A DNA stretch of 64,000 nt, taken from positions 72,205,992-72,269,991 of the forward strand of contig NC_060253.1 of NCBI RefSeq assembly GCF_921293095.1, in the 5' to 3' direction. This DNA is from Ischnura elegans. Its lineage: Eukaryota > Arthropoda > Insecta > Odonata > Coenagrionidae. The translations under genes were made by a program, and so were the position numbers. Below the pieces are notes generated by a model. It was not told the origin of the DNA. It was given only the letters and a program-made list of their open reading frames with translations, and made no database searches. Shown here piece by piece: positions 51,501 to 63,445 of the stretch; positions within the stretch are counted from its first letter, which is position 1, and the number at the start of each line of letters is the position of its first letter.

Positions 51501-52654
51501 ACGTATATTGACTTTGCGCTAGACGACTGAAAGTGAAATTTTACCTGGTCAAGTTAACTCTTCATTTAACATAACATTTTATAATAATGAAAAAATTATG
51601 AATTTAAATTTAAACTTTTTTCCTTTACACTAAAACGTTCCCCTATTGTACATCTCATGGTTAAATTAAAAAATGATAAAGACTGGGGAAAGAATCCGCT
51701 AAATACCTTCAAAGGCTGTTCGTCGTCATAAAACGCCCCTTTCCGCGCGACCCACCTCGGCGAGATTGGAAATGGAAAAGGGTATCGGTAGTTGCCTTTC
51801 ACGGAAACAGTTTGTTTTTCTCTCTCTTTAGTATGCCAACTTAATCTCTTAACTCCACTTCAATACCCGAAGCATGTTTCTTATACGTTGGTTCCGACAA
51901 ATATCCAATCCCTAGCATTTTCACTCGAGTAACGCGTTAAATGGTCAATTCGGTCGATCCATAATGCTTGTTAATGTCATCAGTATAGTGTTTTAGATCA
52001 ATACTGACTAGGTTCTGTGCTTATAATGACGGTTTTCAAGAATAAAGTTTCAAAAAACTTGAAACATCGACCTCTGTTACCGAGCCTCAGGGTCCCGCGG
52101 CGTGTAGCTCAGCCTTGACTCGCGATCGAAAAATCGCTCTCATTTCCTTCGTCGCAGACTTTTTTCCAAGATTTCTGCTTAGTATTATTAAGAAATCTCT
52201 ACTTTACACCATAATGTGAATTTCCCGAGTTATATATTTCGTGAACGAAAGATAATGTCTACTTTACGTCAAATTTCACGTGAAAAACGGGTCCGCCATT
52301 TTGCGTTGTAAAACCAGTCAAATGAGAACCAAAATCTTCAAAATTCAAGGAATCTCTAGGCAAAGCATCAGTTCAAAGGAATATTGCGTTTTTTATTCCA
52401 TAAATATCATGCCAACGCAACACCACCTGATTAAACTCAAAGGTTTCTGAAGAAAAACGAGATCGCGCGTATTTCTAAAAAGTTGGTCATGTTTGGGCCA
52501 CTGTATCTCGGTTACGAGTCGTATTGATGTAAAAAGGCACATACATCTATAGTTGGTAATCATTTATAAGTATTTACGCCAAGTTTGAAGTCTCTATCTC
52601 AAAAAACGTCATTTTGGACTTTTGTCCAGCTTTTTTCGATTTCAGACCACTGTG
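48546..52654 (+). mobile_element. Transib/RAG1-like DNA transposon with about 1-kb inverted repeats (element 2)
   Basis: 4,109 bp, bounded by a 5-bp target duplication CTACG (48541-48545 and 52655-52659). Both ends read CACAGTG, a 22-bp spacer, then ACAAAAGTCC. The arms (about 48546-49512 and 51686-52654) are almost identical to each other, more so than those of element 1, which points to recent arm homogenisation or a younger copy. The interior is shorter than in element 1 because the middle of the transposase is deleted. Homology between the two elements extends across arms and exons, so they are members of one family. Confidence 0.88.
49924..51127 (+). pseudogene. Transib/RAG1-like transposase remnant, internally deleted
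   Basis: It begins MDSNQVTRFEF, parallel to element 1's MDSNQITRFEL, after the same CTCGTAG acceptor. The frame is stopped within 40 codons. It jumps from the N-terminal region (about 50140) directly to the CYIFGSTATVVNDLKAI block, losing the DGSSG catalytic region. The final exon (50846-51127) is open: YPWYYITTTVHKMHLH, then PMGQLSEGAFGARNKDTREF and ASYEDLFKRLL. Here SEEAMEARNK of element 1 reads SEGAFGARNK, so both candidate catalytic Glu positions are altered. It is dead. Confidence 0.75.
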
Positions 52655-52927
52655 CTACGGCGCGTTTACACTTTAGAGTAAGGATTTTATTAATCCGCAC
52701 TGGTGAGTGTAAATTATTATGGAAGAAGAATGCTGTTGAAGCAGTAGTTTTCCCCAGGTTGAGTTAAAAAGTTCATGAAGTTGACAAAACGGCTAATTTT
52801 TCGGTGCGCGGATCGTCATTTATTGCACTGGTGTGTCTACATTTTTGAAATTTTTGTAATAAAATAAATGAGAATTTAGGATAAAATTTTCTTTAAAATG
52901 ACGTATTGTTCATTACTATAGCATGTA

Positions 52928-53058
52928 CCCAGATGGCACAGAATCCTCCGTATCTAATTCGTATGCAGATAGTATCCATTGACAAAAAGCGACGGAGCGG
53001 TAGTCAATGGATACTATCTGCATACGAATTAGATATGGAGGATTCTGTGCCGTCTGGG
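52928..53058. mobile_element. Palindromic MITE (TA target duplication)
   Basis: A 131-bp near-perfect palindrome, CCCAGATGGCACAGAATCC...GGATTCTGTGCCGTCTGGG, is flanked by TA on both sides (52926-52927 and 53059-53060), as in Tc1/mariner-type MITEs. A second copy lies at 59353-59483 with the central asymmetric segment inverted. Confidence 0.85.
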
Positions 53059-53414
53059 TAGTGAAGCCAGGATATAAATTTGCAAAGTACAGTGGCACAT
53101 CATTTTGACGCCGACAGTAGAAGAAAACGCTGTCTTCTTGGCTGGCACTCGAATGTATGAGGATCAACGTTGCTCTTTATTTTCATATTTCCTCCCTTGA
53201 TTTTAAACATCATGGAATTTTCTATGTCCTTCCGTAACTGAAATTGAACGAGTGCCATAAATAATTCGAGTCCATCGTACCCATCGAGAAACAAGATTCT
53301 CGATTTTTGTTGAGAAGTTGAGTTTTTATTCTACGGCGGCAGAATTATAATAAAATCTCAGTTTCAAGTTATTCAGTCGATGAAATATGGAAATATTATT
53401 TCTATTAAGTTAGA
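53059..53414. other. No gene recognised
   Basis: Short frames on the minus strand (52916-53294) partly overlap the MITE and are not credible genes. Confidence 0.45.
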
Positions 53415-53672
53415 GTTGGCGTAGTATGGGGGGACCCAGGGGGTCCGGACCCTCCTCCCGAAATATAGAAACTCAATAATTTTTCTTCATAAAAGAAAGC
53501 AAAATATTCAAAAATTATGCATTTACAAAATATTTCTTTAAAAATGAAGTTTTTTTTGACAATGAAAAGTGTTAAAATTAGTTTAAAACCAAATACTTAG
53601 TACCCTGTTTTACAAAAGATTTTCCCCCAGGTTTTGGACCCCCAGAATGAAATTCCTGGCTACGCCGCTGGG
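53415..53672 (+). repeat. Interspersed repeat, GGCGTAG...CTACGCC type (copy 1)
   Basis: It begins GTTGGCGTAGTATGGGGGGA and ends CCTGGCTACGCCGCTGGG, complementary ends suggesting an old short inverted-repeat element. The body has TTTACAAAATATTTCTTT and AAAGTGTTAAAATTAGTTTA, both shared with 54004-54275. Confidence 0.7.
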
Positions 53673-54003
53673 AGAGGAGGTGGAGTACAGAGAATATTTT
53701 TGGGTGATGCAATATTGGTTTTCCGACCTCAAATCACCCAGATAACCATTATGGTAACTTGAGGTCAACTATTCTTTTAATGTTTTGTTTGAATAGATAA
53801 CTCACCCATTCTGTCTGGCTGCTATCTCTAACACTACCGCTAAAAAAATTTGTTGTGCAGCCATTTCCTCAGAAATACAAAATATCTGAAGGTATTGGAG
53901 TGAATTACAGTGAGTTGCAGCACTCCGTGAGGGCATAGGGGTCTGGTGATTTTAGCATTTGGCTACTTCACAGTTCCCAAAAAGAAGTACAGAGACATGT
54001 ACA

Positions 54004-54275
54004 GTGGCGTAGCGAGAGGGGAGGTCTGGAGGGTCCCGACTCCCTCAAAATATGAAAACACTATTTCTTCCCTTCATAAAGTATGTAATAAATAATTTGT
54101 AAAAGATAACAAGAAAATCATGAATTTACAAAATATTTCTTTGACAAATGGAGGTTTTTCGATTAAGAAAAGTGTTAAAATTAGTTTAAAACCTTCTAAT
54201 TAGTACCCTGTTTTTAAAAAAATTTTCACCTTGGTTTTGAACCCCCTATGAATGAAATCCTTAGCTAAGCCACTG
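54004..54275 (+). repeat. Interspersed repeat, GGCGTAG...CTACGCC type (copy 2)
   Basis: It begins GTGGCGTAGCGAGAGGGGAG and ends CCTTAGCTAAGCCACTGG. It shares the same internal words as the copy at 53415-53672, and about 200 bp align. Confidence 0.7.
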
Positions 54276-55699
54276 GAAATGGAGTCAACATGGCATTACC
54301 AGCGTACTCATCTGGTTAACACATTCAATGCGGGTCCGATTTTCATGGACATGTCAGAATCGGCTGTTAAATAAGAAAGAAAAAGAGAGATGTTTTCGCG
54401 CCATATCTTCCATTCAAATACTGCTATTTACAAATGGTGCAAACGGTTCAAAAGAGGGAAGCTTGCTGAAGGCCATGCACACAATCGGAAGACTCGGAGG
54501 TGGATATTGGTCACGTATGGAGGCGGAGAAAGGTCCGATGCGCATGCGCAGAGCGCATCAATAGGGTGGTTTCCTATTATTTTTTATTGCCTAAATCGAA
54601 ATATTATTACTCCTGGAGTACGTATTTCACACCTGTAGATTTTTAAATGACGATATCGAATTTTCATTATTAAATGAAAAGGGAAAATTTTCAAGCGCAC
54701 GAAAACACGACAGCTAAGTAGGAATGCTGGGAAAACTCCATGTGACGTTGTTCTGGTTCCTTCTGCCGCAGGTGAGGTGACCTTGGGGTGAGGCTTCGAG
54801 TGCTGATACAACACAGGATGCTAGCAAGTAGCAGAGTACCCTGCTAGCTGGTAGCGCTTGGCTTAAATAAGGATTATTAATACTTTATCAAACGAAGAAA
54901 ACTTTCCTACCATAGGCAGTTTTAATAGGTGATTATTAAGGAATGTTTCCCAGAGCTCTGTGCCTCATGAATGCATTGGTAATCTCAGATGATCTAAAAC
55001 TCCTATCTACTCGTATTGAAACTAGGTCCCTGTGATGTCATGTGGAGTGTAATCATATGGGTGCCAATCTGGCCTTTTTCAAATGAGGATAAAATTGACC
55101 ATTGCCATTCGTCTGAACCGGTATTTCTAAAACCAAATAATTTGTATATTATGAATACACAAATGGTGGGCAATGAATCGCTATCAATGCCTTTCCTTTT
55201 CTTTGATGAAGGAAACTACCCTATTGACCGGTTTGTATTTCGGTTTGGACAGACTACGTCAATTGATGTGCTCTGCCCTAAATGTGTTATGTACAAAAAT
55301 TCAACAGAGGACAAGTCCTTTGCCTTACTCAGGGTTTGAATCCAAATCTCCAAAATTCATGTCAGGTGTTCTACTGTTTGAACTACAAAAGAAGAAATTA
55401 TTCCCCTCTAGAGTTCTGTTGTATTTTGGAGGTGATTTATGCTACCAGACATGCAATTCTACAAGGCAACATGTTAGAGTGCAAAGCACCACAGCCCTGA
55501 GGCTAAATTTAGAACTTTGAATGCTAGAACATTCATCCAGCCAAGAAATAATGACTGACTAGATAGTTGCATAACTTTGTGGAGTTACCTGCACTGCTCC
55601 TTTGTTTGAAAATGCCACAGAGGAGAAACCATTTGGCTGGATCTTCCAAATCCCAGAAGAACAACTGGCTAGTCCGCAGTTATTCCTAGAGTAATTTTA
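54276..55699. other. No gene recognised
   Basis: Several 60-115 codon frames exist (for example 55016-55520), but they overlap in different frames and lack recognisable motifs; I treat them as chance. Confidence 0.45.
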
Positions 55700-56128
55700 T
55701 CTACTTGTTAATGAAAATGCGTGAACCAAGGGTTCTTGGCCTTGAGCCAAATTAATTTACTAGTAGAGAGAGGGAGGAGGGTATCCCTGGTCAGTGGTGC
55801 TCAAAAGGGTCGGTCAGTCTGCTGAAACCCTTCCGTGAGTGGGCGATATGCATATCTGTGCTAAAATTTGTTGAAGGAGTAGGTAATAATAGTGGTTTGC
55901 ACAGTGCTGTAGTTGGGAAACAAATTTAGGCAGCACTCACCAAAATTTGCCAACAGCTGAACATGTATTATACATCTGAGCGCGATTGGAATGTCAAAAT
56001 CAACAGTATACTGGCCGACCCTTTTGTGCACCACAGACCAGGGAAACCCTCTTTCCTCTCTCTACTTGTAAATTAACTTTGTTCAAGGCCAAGTACCCTT
56101 GGTTCACGCATTTTCATTAATAAGTAGA
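55700..56128. mobile_element. Fold-back/MITE-like element
   Basis: The left arm TCTACTTGTTAATGAAAATG, continuing through GGTCGGTCAG (55700-55820), is complementary to the right arm (about 56000-56128, ending AATAAGTAGA). Arms are roughly 120-130 bp with a few mismatches. Flanks show no clear target duplication. Confidence 0.72.
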
Positions 56129-56632
56129 CTCACAAAAAATACTGGGGGGGCCCAAACCGGGGATCTTGCCCCGGGAAATTTTATAAGTAGTGAGTTTTTA
56201 AGTTTTTTAAGTTTTTAAGATTTTAGAAGAGTCATATGATCAACATAAGAACCGTGATAACTCAAATCTTGATATCTGGACACTCCGGCGAAAATTGACA
56301 AGCCTGACACATTTTTTCCTCACACCCATAACGAATTTTTGAGGGAGCTCGGGCCCCCTCAGGTTCCATGGAGTCGGCGCCACTGTGTGCCAGTAAACTT
56401 TTCTTCCACTCAACTCCACTGCTGCAACCACCTTAACCACATTTTGTCTGGCTTTGTTCCCTCTTCAGAAAAGAAATGAGGGTAAAGTGATTCCAAAGCC
56501 CAACGTCAAAACCTGCAACAAGGATCAAGCCCATCAAGTAATAGGGTCTATGTTTTTGAAATAGCCATGGACTACGTCGATAAACATGTTTTTTCCTAAA
56601 TTTGTCAACCTAGCAATGGTCTGCCTCATCTG
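56129..56632. other. No gene recognised
   Basis: Includes a GGGGGGCCC...CCCCGGG-rich repeat fragment (56150-56190) and a short AAGTTTTTAAG tandem (56192-56220). Confidence 0.45.
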
Positions 56633-57290
56633 AGTAGTAGTAGAAATCTTGTTTAAAGGGTGCGTCGACAACTGAGGTCATTTTGCTCCACACCATCTAT
56701 TATGCTAAAAAGTTCGTTAAGTTATGCTAAACTTTTTGTAGAATGCCAGTTACTTTCAAAAAATTTCTTACCTGGCGAAGTTGCTCAGGATCGTTATGGA
56801 GCATGTCCTTTAATCCTCTGACAAGGTCCATTCTATTTCACCATACCCGATATAAATCACACTCAGTCAAGAAATGTCTTGACATTGATAACGGAGTCAC
56901 ACACATTACACTGAGGTGGGATTTTATCTTCTGTGAATAGTGAGTCATGATGCAGTGTCCTATCCTCAGTCATGTAATGACAACCTCCTCTCTCCGCATA
57001 CCCCTGACAGATGAGGCCCACCTTGACACGTCAGGTTTCACGCTATACAGTTTGTTCCTTGTTTGGGAACTCCAATGTTCCTTCCACTGGTTTAGAACGA
57101 TGTTTTTCCATGCTACCTTGAGATCAGCAGGTACCAGCAATGTGTCAGGTTCTAAATCGGATAGGGCCTCTTTCGCCGCTCTGTCTGCTCTTTCATATCT
57201 GCGTATTCCCATATGCCCTGGTACCCACATGCAAATTATTTTTACACCCCTCATGGCGGTCATGCCTCTTTCCTCCCAATTCCTATTCAA
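56633..57290 (-). mobile_element. 5'-truncated LINE fragment (RNase H end)
   Basis: Minus-strand frame 57290-56970 carries the RNase H end (VKIICMWVPGHMGIRRYERADRAAKEAL) and MRREEVVIT. Decayed frames to the left hold LFTEDKIPPQCNVCD and FLKVTGILQKV. The 3' UTR shows the family signature GAGCAAAATGACCTCAG...GACGCACCC and a short (CTA)n tail ending at 56633. It is a third, distinct member of the LINE family of 24605-30314. Confidence 0.85.
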
Positions 57291-57716
57291 TTATAAAGTG
57301 TTTTCACCTTTTTACTTGCCTTTAATCTCTCAGATTACACATGACTCTTCACACAAAAATTCATGTAGCAGTAGATTTCGTGGAGGTCATCTGAGAGATG
57401 ATCAATGACCAAGCTCAAGAGTACATTTAAAAAATTCAATATTTATTATCATTCCCAAAAATATTTTTTCAAATGTTTTGTCTCAAATGACCCTCTAGAG
57501 GGACTGTGATATGATTGCTTACATAAAATCAATGAAAAGACACTTCAAATTTGGAAAACGTAGAGGTGACCTCTAAGATTGATTGTGGAGGTGCAACTAC
57601 TGCCGGGTCAACAGAAGAGATCAGGTAGGGCATGGTCCAAGATGTGAAGGCTGCATAAGAACAGAATTAAAGTAGAAAATTCTCTTTAGATCTGAAAAAA
57701 AAAACCTGAAGTAGCA
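57291..57716. other. No gene recognised
   Basis: Unassigned AT-rich DNA upstream of the truncated LINE. Confidence 0.45.
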
Positions 57717-57950
57717 GCAGTGGTGCAGCGAGGGGGGACCTGGGGGGATTACCCTCCCCCCCCCCCCCAGAGATCAGAATTTTTAAAAGTTTAATCCATT
57801 TTACTTAATTGGAATAATATTGCTTACAGAATAGAGTAAAGATTAATAAAATATCCCTCCTAAATCTGTAAAACTCACCATTTTGAACCATTTATCTTAA
57901 AAATTTTCTGGGAGAGGGCACCCGCACCTCCTGCTTACCCTGGCGGGTAT
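57717..57950 (+). repeat. Interspersed repeat fragment, GTGGTGCAGCGAGG type
   Basis: It begins AGTGGTGCAGCGAGGGGGGA, like the starts of the repeats at 53415 and 54004, and contains a C-run (C14). It is degraded and C/G-run rich. Confidence 0.5.
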
Positions 57951-59352
57951 TACATACATACCATCCAGACCTCCTAGTGTAAGTTGTGCCTAAAACACTC
58001 TAGTCTTAATTCCTAGCAGTGCCCCTGAGTAGCAGATCACTGCTTCTTAAAATAAAATGAGGTAAAATGCCTTGGAATTCCTGTTCAATTTCATAAGGTA
58101 TCTTTGGAGAGTAAGAGGTAAATTAATATATAGTGCTGAATTTTTAAATGAGACAATCATTGACTTAAAGTATAGATAGAGTTTTATTTTTTCACAGGGC
58201 AGATATGTAGGGTGACTTAAGGTATAACATAATCAATAAAATAATTCATTTCAAATGACTTGTTGACAATGAATTTGACTCCTCTTTCAATCTCTTGTTG
58301 AACTTTGCACAAAAGGAAATCTTTTGATGAAGTAATAATTGTCAAAATCTGGTAAGATCCTTCCATAAATTGCTCTTCCTGCAAGAGTCAGCAAGAGCTA
58401 TTGAGAGAGGCCAAATTCTCAGCCATCAAGTCATTATAATGAACTATTTATCCGTAGAATCATAGGATACAAGTGGACAAACCCAATTGCCGATGTTAAC
58501 ATGTAATCAAATTTTATTACATTTCACTGTTCATCCCACTCATTGCTACTTCGGTTGTTCAGGATCAATGAAATTCCTATTAACCCTTGAATTATGATGG
58601 AAATATGATTTTTTCACTCTAATTTAGCATCACATTAAAATTTATCTCTTTAATTTTTCATTTTTAAACAAATTGGATCATTTTGCTAGGAAATATTTAG
58701 AGGGTTTTGGTTTTTCTCAATCATACATAGTTATTATACAGAATGTTAAGAGGTTAATAACTCACGTACAAATAACATTAGTAAGTCACATGAAACATAC
58801 AACATATTTTAACGATATTTACGCATATATGTATATATATATTTACATTATTATTGATACAACATGCATGCTCATTTGTTAGCAGTATAACAGTTAACTA
58901 GACTTTTCTGCTACAATACAAATTGGACAATTTGTACAACAGAAATGAAAGTCACTTTCTAGGTAAAAAATTAAATACTCTATAAATATTTATGCAAAAT
59001 CTAACAACGTATTTTTATACCTAGATTTCCTATATTTTTTTGGTGGCATGCATAGATACTTTTGGGCTAAGGTTTTGAATTTTTACAAGCATCATTACAT
59101 TTTATACAAAAGAAATTTATCCTTTTAAAAAACAGAGGAGAGGTCTCTATCTCACAAATTTCTCTCAGCCATAAAAAAATTCTGCACCAAAGTTTTGGTT
59201 GGCCATGCTTGCCATCAAGATTATCTAGTAAACTTGATCCCAAATTTAATGGGCAATCACTTAGGCATTTATCTTTGATTTACTCTTGAAAAATCTCAAC
59301 TTTTAAGTGTATCTTCTGTTCTGACCATTCCTGGAGCATAAAGGATTTACTA
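57951..59352. other. No gene recognised; AT-rich
   Basis: Contains a small (TA)n-like tract near 58827-58842. No coding evidence. Confidence 0.45.
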
Positions 59353-59483
59353 CCCAGACGGCACAGAATCCTCCGTATCTAATTCGTATGCATATAGTAT
59401 CCATTGACTACCGCTCCGTCGCTTTTTGTCGATGGATACTATCTGCATACGAATTAGATACGGAGGATTCTGTGCCGTCTGGG
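59353..59483. mobile_element. Palindromic MITE (TA target duplication), second copy
   Basis: 131 bp, CCCAGACGGCACAGAATCC...GGATTCTGTGCCGTCTGGG, flanked by TA (59351-59352 and 59484-59485). Its arms are nearly identical to 52928-53058. Confidence 0.87.
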
Positions 59484-60385
59484 TATTCATCAAGATATTA
59501 ATCTAATTTTTCCAAACTTAACATGATATTCAAAAGTATTATTAGGAAATAATCTCCAGGTCATCAGAAAAACATGGTAACATACCCACTTAACAATTAA
59601 TCCACTTTGGTCTTTTAACATAAGGACATCATGGTGCATCAATCTCCATGGAAGCCATTCAGGAATCATAGATGATAAATTTCAATTTACCAGGGTACCT
59701 TGCTTCTGTTATATGAACATTTCCAAGAACAAAAAGTTTTCACAAATGTTTCCGTTGCTATTCTGGATGATTCTGATTTAAACTCACCTGAGAGTCTCCC
59801 TAACTTTTTTTAAAGTACATACATCAGCACTTGGCAAAATAACTCCATCCTTTTCCAAAACTTGGGAATTTTTCCCTCGAAGACTTCTGAATTTCAATCC
59901 ATGAAACAATTTGAAGTTCTTAGAGTGAAGTATTTAATCACTTATCACCAGCTACAACGAAACTTATATGCTCATAAAGTTCAGTGCTGCATTTTTAAAT
60001 GCTTCTGTGACTTGAATGCTTTTCACAAAATACCGCTTCATCATACTTAGCAACTTTGGTTAACAGCATCAAAATAAAACCCATTGCTTACCAAAACATT
60101 TTTTTGGAATTAGGTATTCTTCTGAAGAGTAGTTAAAAATATCAAGAAACAGTAATGTAATGATTTGCATGGAAAATATTATGTTCCTGTAATCTCAGAA
60201 GTCAAACAAGGGGTTTACCTATCTATGTACTGCATATCAGGATATGCACATATAGAAATCCAACTTGATTTGATGACTACTTCCATCTGGAATCATCTCC
60301 AATTAAGACACATTTGTTTTTAAAATGTGTAGTTATGTTCTATCTATGCCGGAGTAACTTCTCCCTGCCTTTCTATCACTTGATC
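59484..60385. other. 3' flank/UTR of the host gene; no other gene seen
   Basis: AT-rich sequence downstream of the host gene's stop codon; probably includes its 3' UTR. No frame supported. Confidence 0.45.
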
Positions 60386-61949
60386 TCACACGTTCATTGC
60401 ATAATAAACTGATGATGACGTGGAGGTGGAAGATGACACCACTGCTGCCGATGCAGAAACTGATGTCACAAGGGCAGGGGCGGATGATGTCCCTGTAGTA
60501 TCCGAGATGACAAGAGTGGAGGTGGTTACCACCACAGGCTGATGGTCCAACGGAGGGAAACCAGGTGAGGCACTGGCTCCCTCTGGAACGCCCCTCTCCT
60601 GCTGGTCAGCCCTCTTTCCAACTCGTGTCGGAGATCCTGCTGGCGGAGGTACCCATGTCCCTCCACTCCCTGGGTGCACTGCATAGCCACCGACATGCTG
60701 CCCTGGTCTCGGAGATCCAACCCCTTGAGGTGAGTGGTACGGCTGGTGATATGCTGCTGCAGGGTACGTCCCCATCTGTTGTTGGTAATGGTGGTAGTAC
60801 TGCTGCTGGGGTGGTTGTGGGTTTGCCGAAGAGTTGTTGCCGTTCGAAGGGGCATACATTCTCGGGGTCTGGTACTGGGTTTGACCCTGGGGATAATACT
60901 GGTGGTTGTAGTGAGGATGTTGAGGTTGTGAGGGTTGCCCATAGAAGGATGGGGCTGTGGAGGAGGGGAAGGATACCGGAGAGGGTGGTCTTTGCTGTGG
61001 TGGCACGCCAGTACCTGGAGGCTGGGCCGTCCTGTATGCAGGATGTGCCATCATCTGTCCCTGCTGCGAATACGCTGGTGGAGCTTGGCCGTGGGGAGAC
61101 AACACTGCAGCACTCTGGTACACTGGTTGAGAGGCCGGGCCACCCATTTGGTGATGGTGCATCATGGGATTCTGCTGTTGCGGGGCAGGATACCTCCTAG
61201 CCGGTGCTCCAATCATGGTGCCACTTTGGTGTTCCATTCCATCGGCAGGCGAATGGTGATGGTAGTAGTAATATTGCTGCTGGGGGTGTGGTTGGTGGTG
61301 GGGAGGCTGCTGGTTAGGGGATGGGTAAGGCTGCTGAGGATGGTACATGGGTTGACGATGGGTAATGTAAGAAGCAGGTGGGGGAGAAGAACCATAGACT
61401 GGTGCGGCGACCATGGCGCTGACCCTTCCCCTGTCCAAGGAGCCTGTGTTGGGTACCATGTGGCTGCAGTACTGCCCAACGGATGTGGTTTCCCCATAAC
61501 CACCTCCCCCCCTCATCCCCATTGGTACTCCTCCGCTCTCCTCCTGCAGGATTGGAAGCCCTGCTGCCCTCTGTCTCCTCCTGGCCGCAGCAGCTGCAGC
61601 AGCGGCTACTGGGTTAGTCTGAGCTGCCTGCTGCCCCTGCTCTGCTGGGTGTGGCCACGTGAGATGTGACCGTGCTGAAGCCACGAGTTGTGGAGGTGGG
61701 GACGCGGCTGCCGAGATCTCCTGGAGGATCTGGGATGTGGATCCGAAGCGAGGTTTGATACCCCTGACGGACGGTCGTCGGCTGAAACCGTAGTCGTCTG
61801 CGGCAGCCTCTGCTTCTGGGTCCAATGGGGCAGAGGAGCTTGTCATTGTGGTGGTTGTTGTGGTACCACTGGCCGATGCAGTGGTGGTTATCGTGTTAGT
61901 GGTCGAGGAAGCAGAGGAGGCGGAGGTGGTATTGTCGGAGAGACTGTAC
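60386..61949 (-). CDS. Host gene, last coding exon: Pro/Gln/His/Ser-rich protein
   Basis: A single large exon opens after CCATTCCACAG (boundary 61949/61950); its first G completes an AGG codon begun in the exon at 63446-63714. It encodes YSLSDN, a Ser/Thr-rich run, DDYGF and the well-conserved-looking RRPSVRGIKPRFGSTSQI. After that it is low complexity: an Ala run (about 8), His/Tyr/Gln/Pro repeats (QQYYYYHHH, QQPPHHQPHPQQQ), then a Val/Ser/Thr-rich tail ending YYAMNV. No catalytic domain or membrane segment is visible in this part. The composition is that of a disordered cytoplasmic or regulatory tail. I do not recognise the gene; the basic SVRGIKPRFGST element is the best handle for a search. 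Confidence 0.82.
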
Positions 61950-63445
61950 CTGTGGAATGGGTAAAATGTGCATGATCATCAATTGGTTAATAAAATAGAG
62001 AAAATTGTAGAGCTGTGTTAAAAGTTCATGGCACTTTAGCAAAAACACCTATTTTGGGCATTGGGGAGCATACAGGATGTTTCAGGAGGAATCTGCAATA
62101 CTTCAGGAAGTGGTAGGGAGGACAATTTTAGGCATTTTTAAAATCTATATCTATAGACGTGGGGTCGCAACTCCTTAGTTACTGAGCAATGGCAACGCAA
62201 ACATTAAAAAAAATATATTCCGCAATTATCATGAAAATAGCTTTTCTCGGTTATCCAGCCTTTTTGACATTTTATTAAATGCTATTTCATTATTTAATAA
62301 GATTTTTAAGGGCATTTAATTATTCAAGTTGGACAAAAATGTATAACTATAATTATCTGAAATAATTAATCTCAAAATGGATGACATTGCAATATGGTAT
62401 TGTTGATGCTCACTCAAAGCTATCATTTAATTAAGCACAAAGATTAAGAAGTTAAGTAAGTTAAAAGTTACTGGCAATTTTTGACTAATACTTTGATTTT
62501 CCTTACATTACCAGTTTCAATACATTTTTTATTGTCCTCAGGTGATATCTTCAAAGACCATTTTGCTTAAATATCCTACAGAGGAAACAAGTAGGGTAGA
62601 GACTACTGGGAAAAAGAAGAGTGCAAGAATAGGAGATGTATATGGGAGAGATTAGAATATGCAGTAGTAAAATATATCTATAAAAGAAATGCCTTATTCT
62701 CCTTTCCGTAAATATCAACTGTCTATTCTCTCCCCCTCCATCTCCTACCCTCCTCTTTCCCTCAGTCTTTCCCCTAATTTTTCGCCTTCAGTGTTTTCAA
62801 ACAATTTTTTTTGAGAAGAAGTTACCAGAACATAATATAAAATGTATGAAACCAACTGTGTAAGGGCAATTAAAAGCATTTGTGGAAAATAGGGATGAGC
62901 CGATTCCAAATGTCGATTCTCGATTCCACTGATTCTCAGGCATGGAATCGGAGTAGAGAATTTATCATCTAACGTTGACTCTGATTCCACCGCTTCCAGG
63001 AAGATGAACATTTTGAACATAGACTATAAGCTTGGGGCATGGAGGCCGCCACATACCTGAGCAGCCAAAGTGGCAGCTAAGCCCTTATGGAAGATACTCC
63101 CAGTGCACAGGCACCTCTATGAACATACCCAAACAGCCAAGGCTACCAAAATGTTAATGTGTTGGGAGGAGCGACAAATGGATTACCTTGAAATGGTGCA
63201 TGTTCACGAGCCACTCTCGAAAGAGAAAAATTGTCTTTGTGACAGATAAATCTATATCGGTAGAAATAAGAATCAGGAATCAACTTGAAAGAATTAGAAT
63301 CGATTTGAAATAAACAGAACTGGAATCAGAATCGAAAAAAGTGGAATCAACTCATCCCTAGGGGAAAATTACCACTAACTTTTAATCACTAATACTTCAA
63401 AATGAATTTGAAATCAATGTATGTACAATGGAAATGCAGCCATAC
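61950..63445 (-). other. Intron of the host gene, with an inverted-repeat element
   Basis: Bounded by donor GAG/GTATGG (63446/63445) and acceptor CCACAG (61950). AT-rich. Contains the TIR element at 62891-63356. Confidence 0.75.
62891..63356. mobile_element. Short inverted-repeat element (AGGGATGAG...CTCATCCCT)
   Basis: Ends AGGGATGAGCCGATTCCAAA and GTGGAATCAACTCATCCCT are complementary over about 18 bp with one mismatch, and the subterminal sequence is rich in GATTC/GAATC words. It is MITE-like, in a host intron; no clear target duplication. Confidence 0.6.

Noticed and set aside
55016-55520. Overlapping 72-115 codon plus-strand frames
   Set aside because: Three different frames in the same AT-rich DNA with no shared motifs; no support for any.
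60526-61669. Long frames on both strands opposite the host exon
   Set aside because: They are shadows caused by the G/C-rich, low-complexity coding exon; splice sites and composition support only the 60386-61949 frame.
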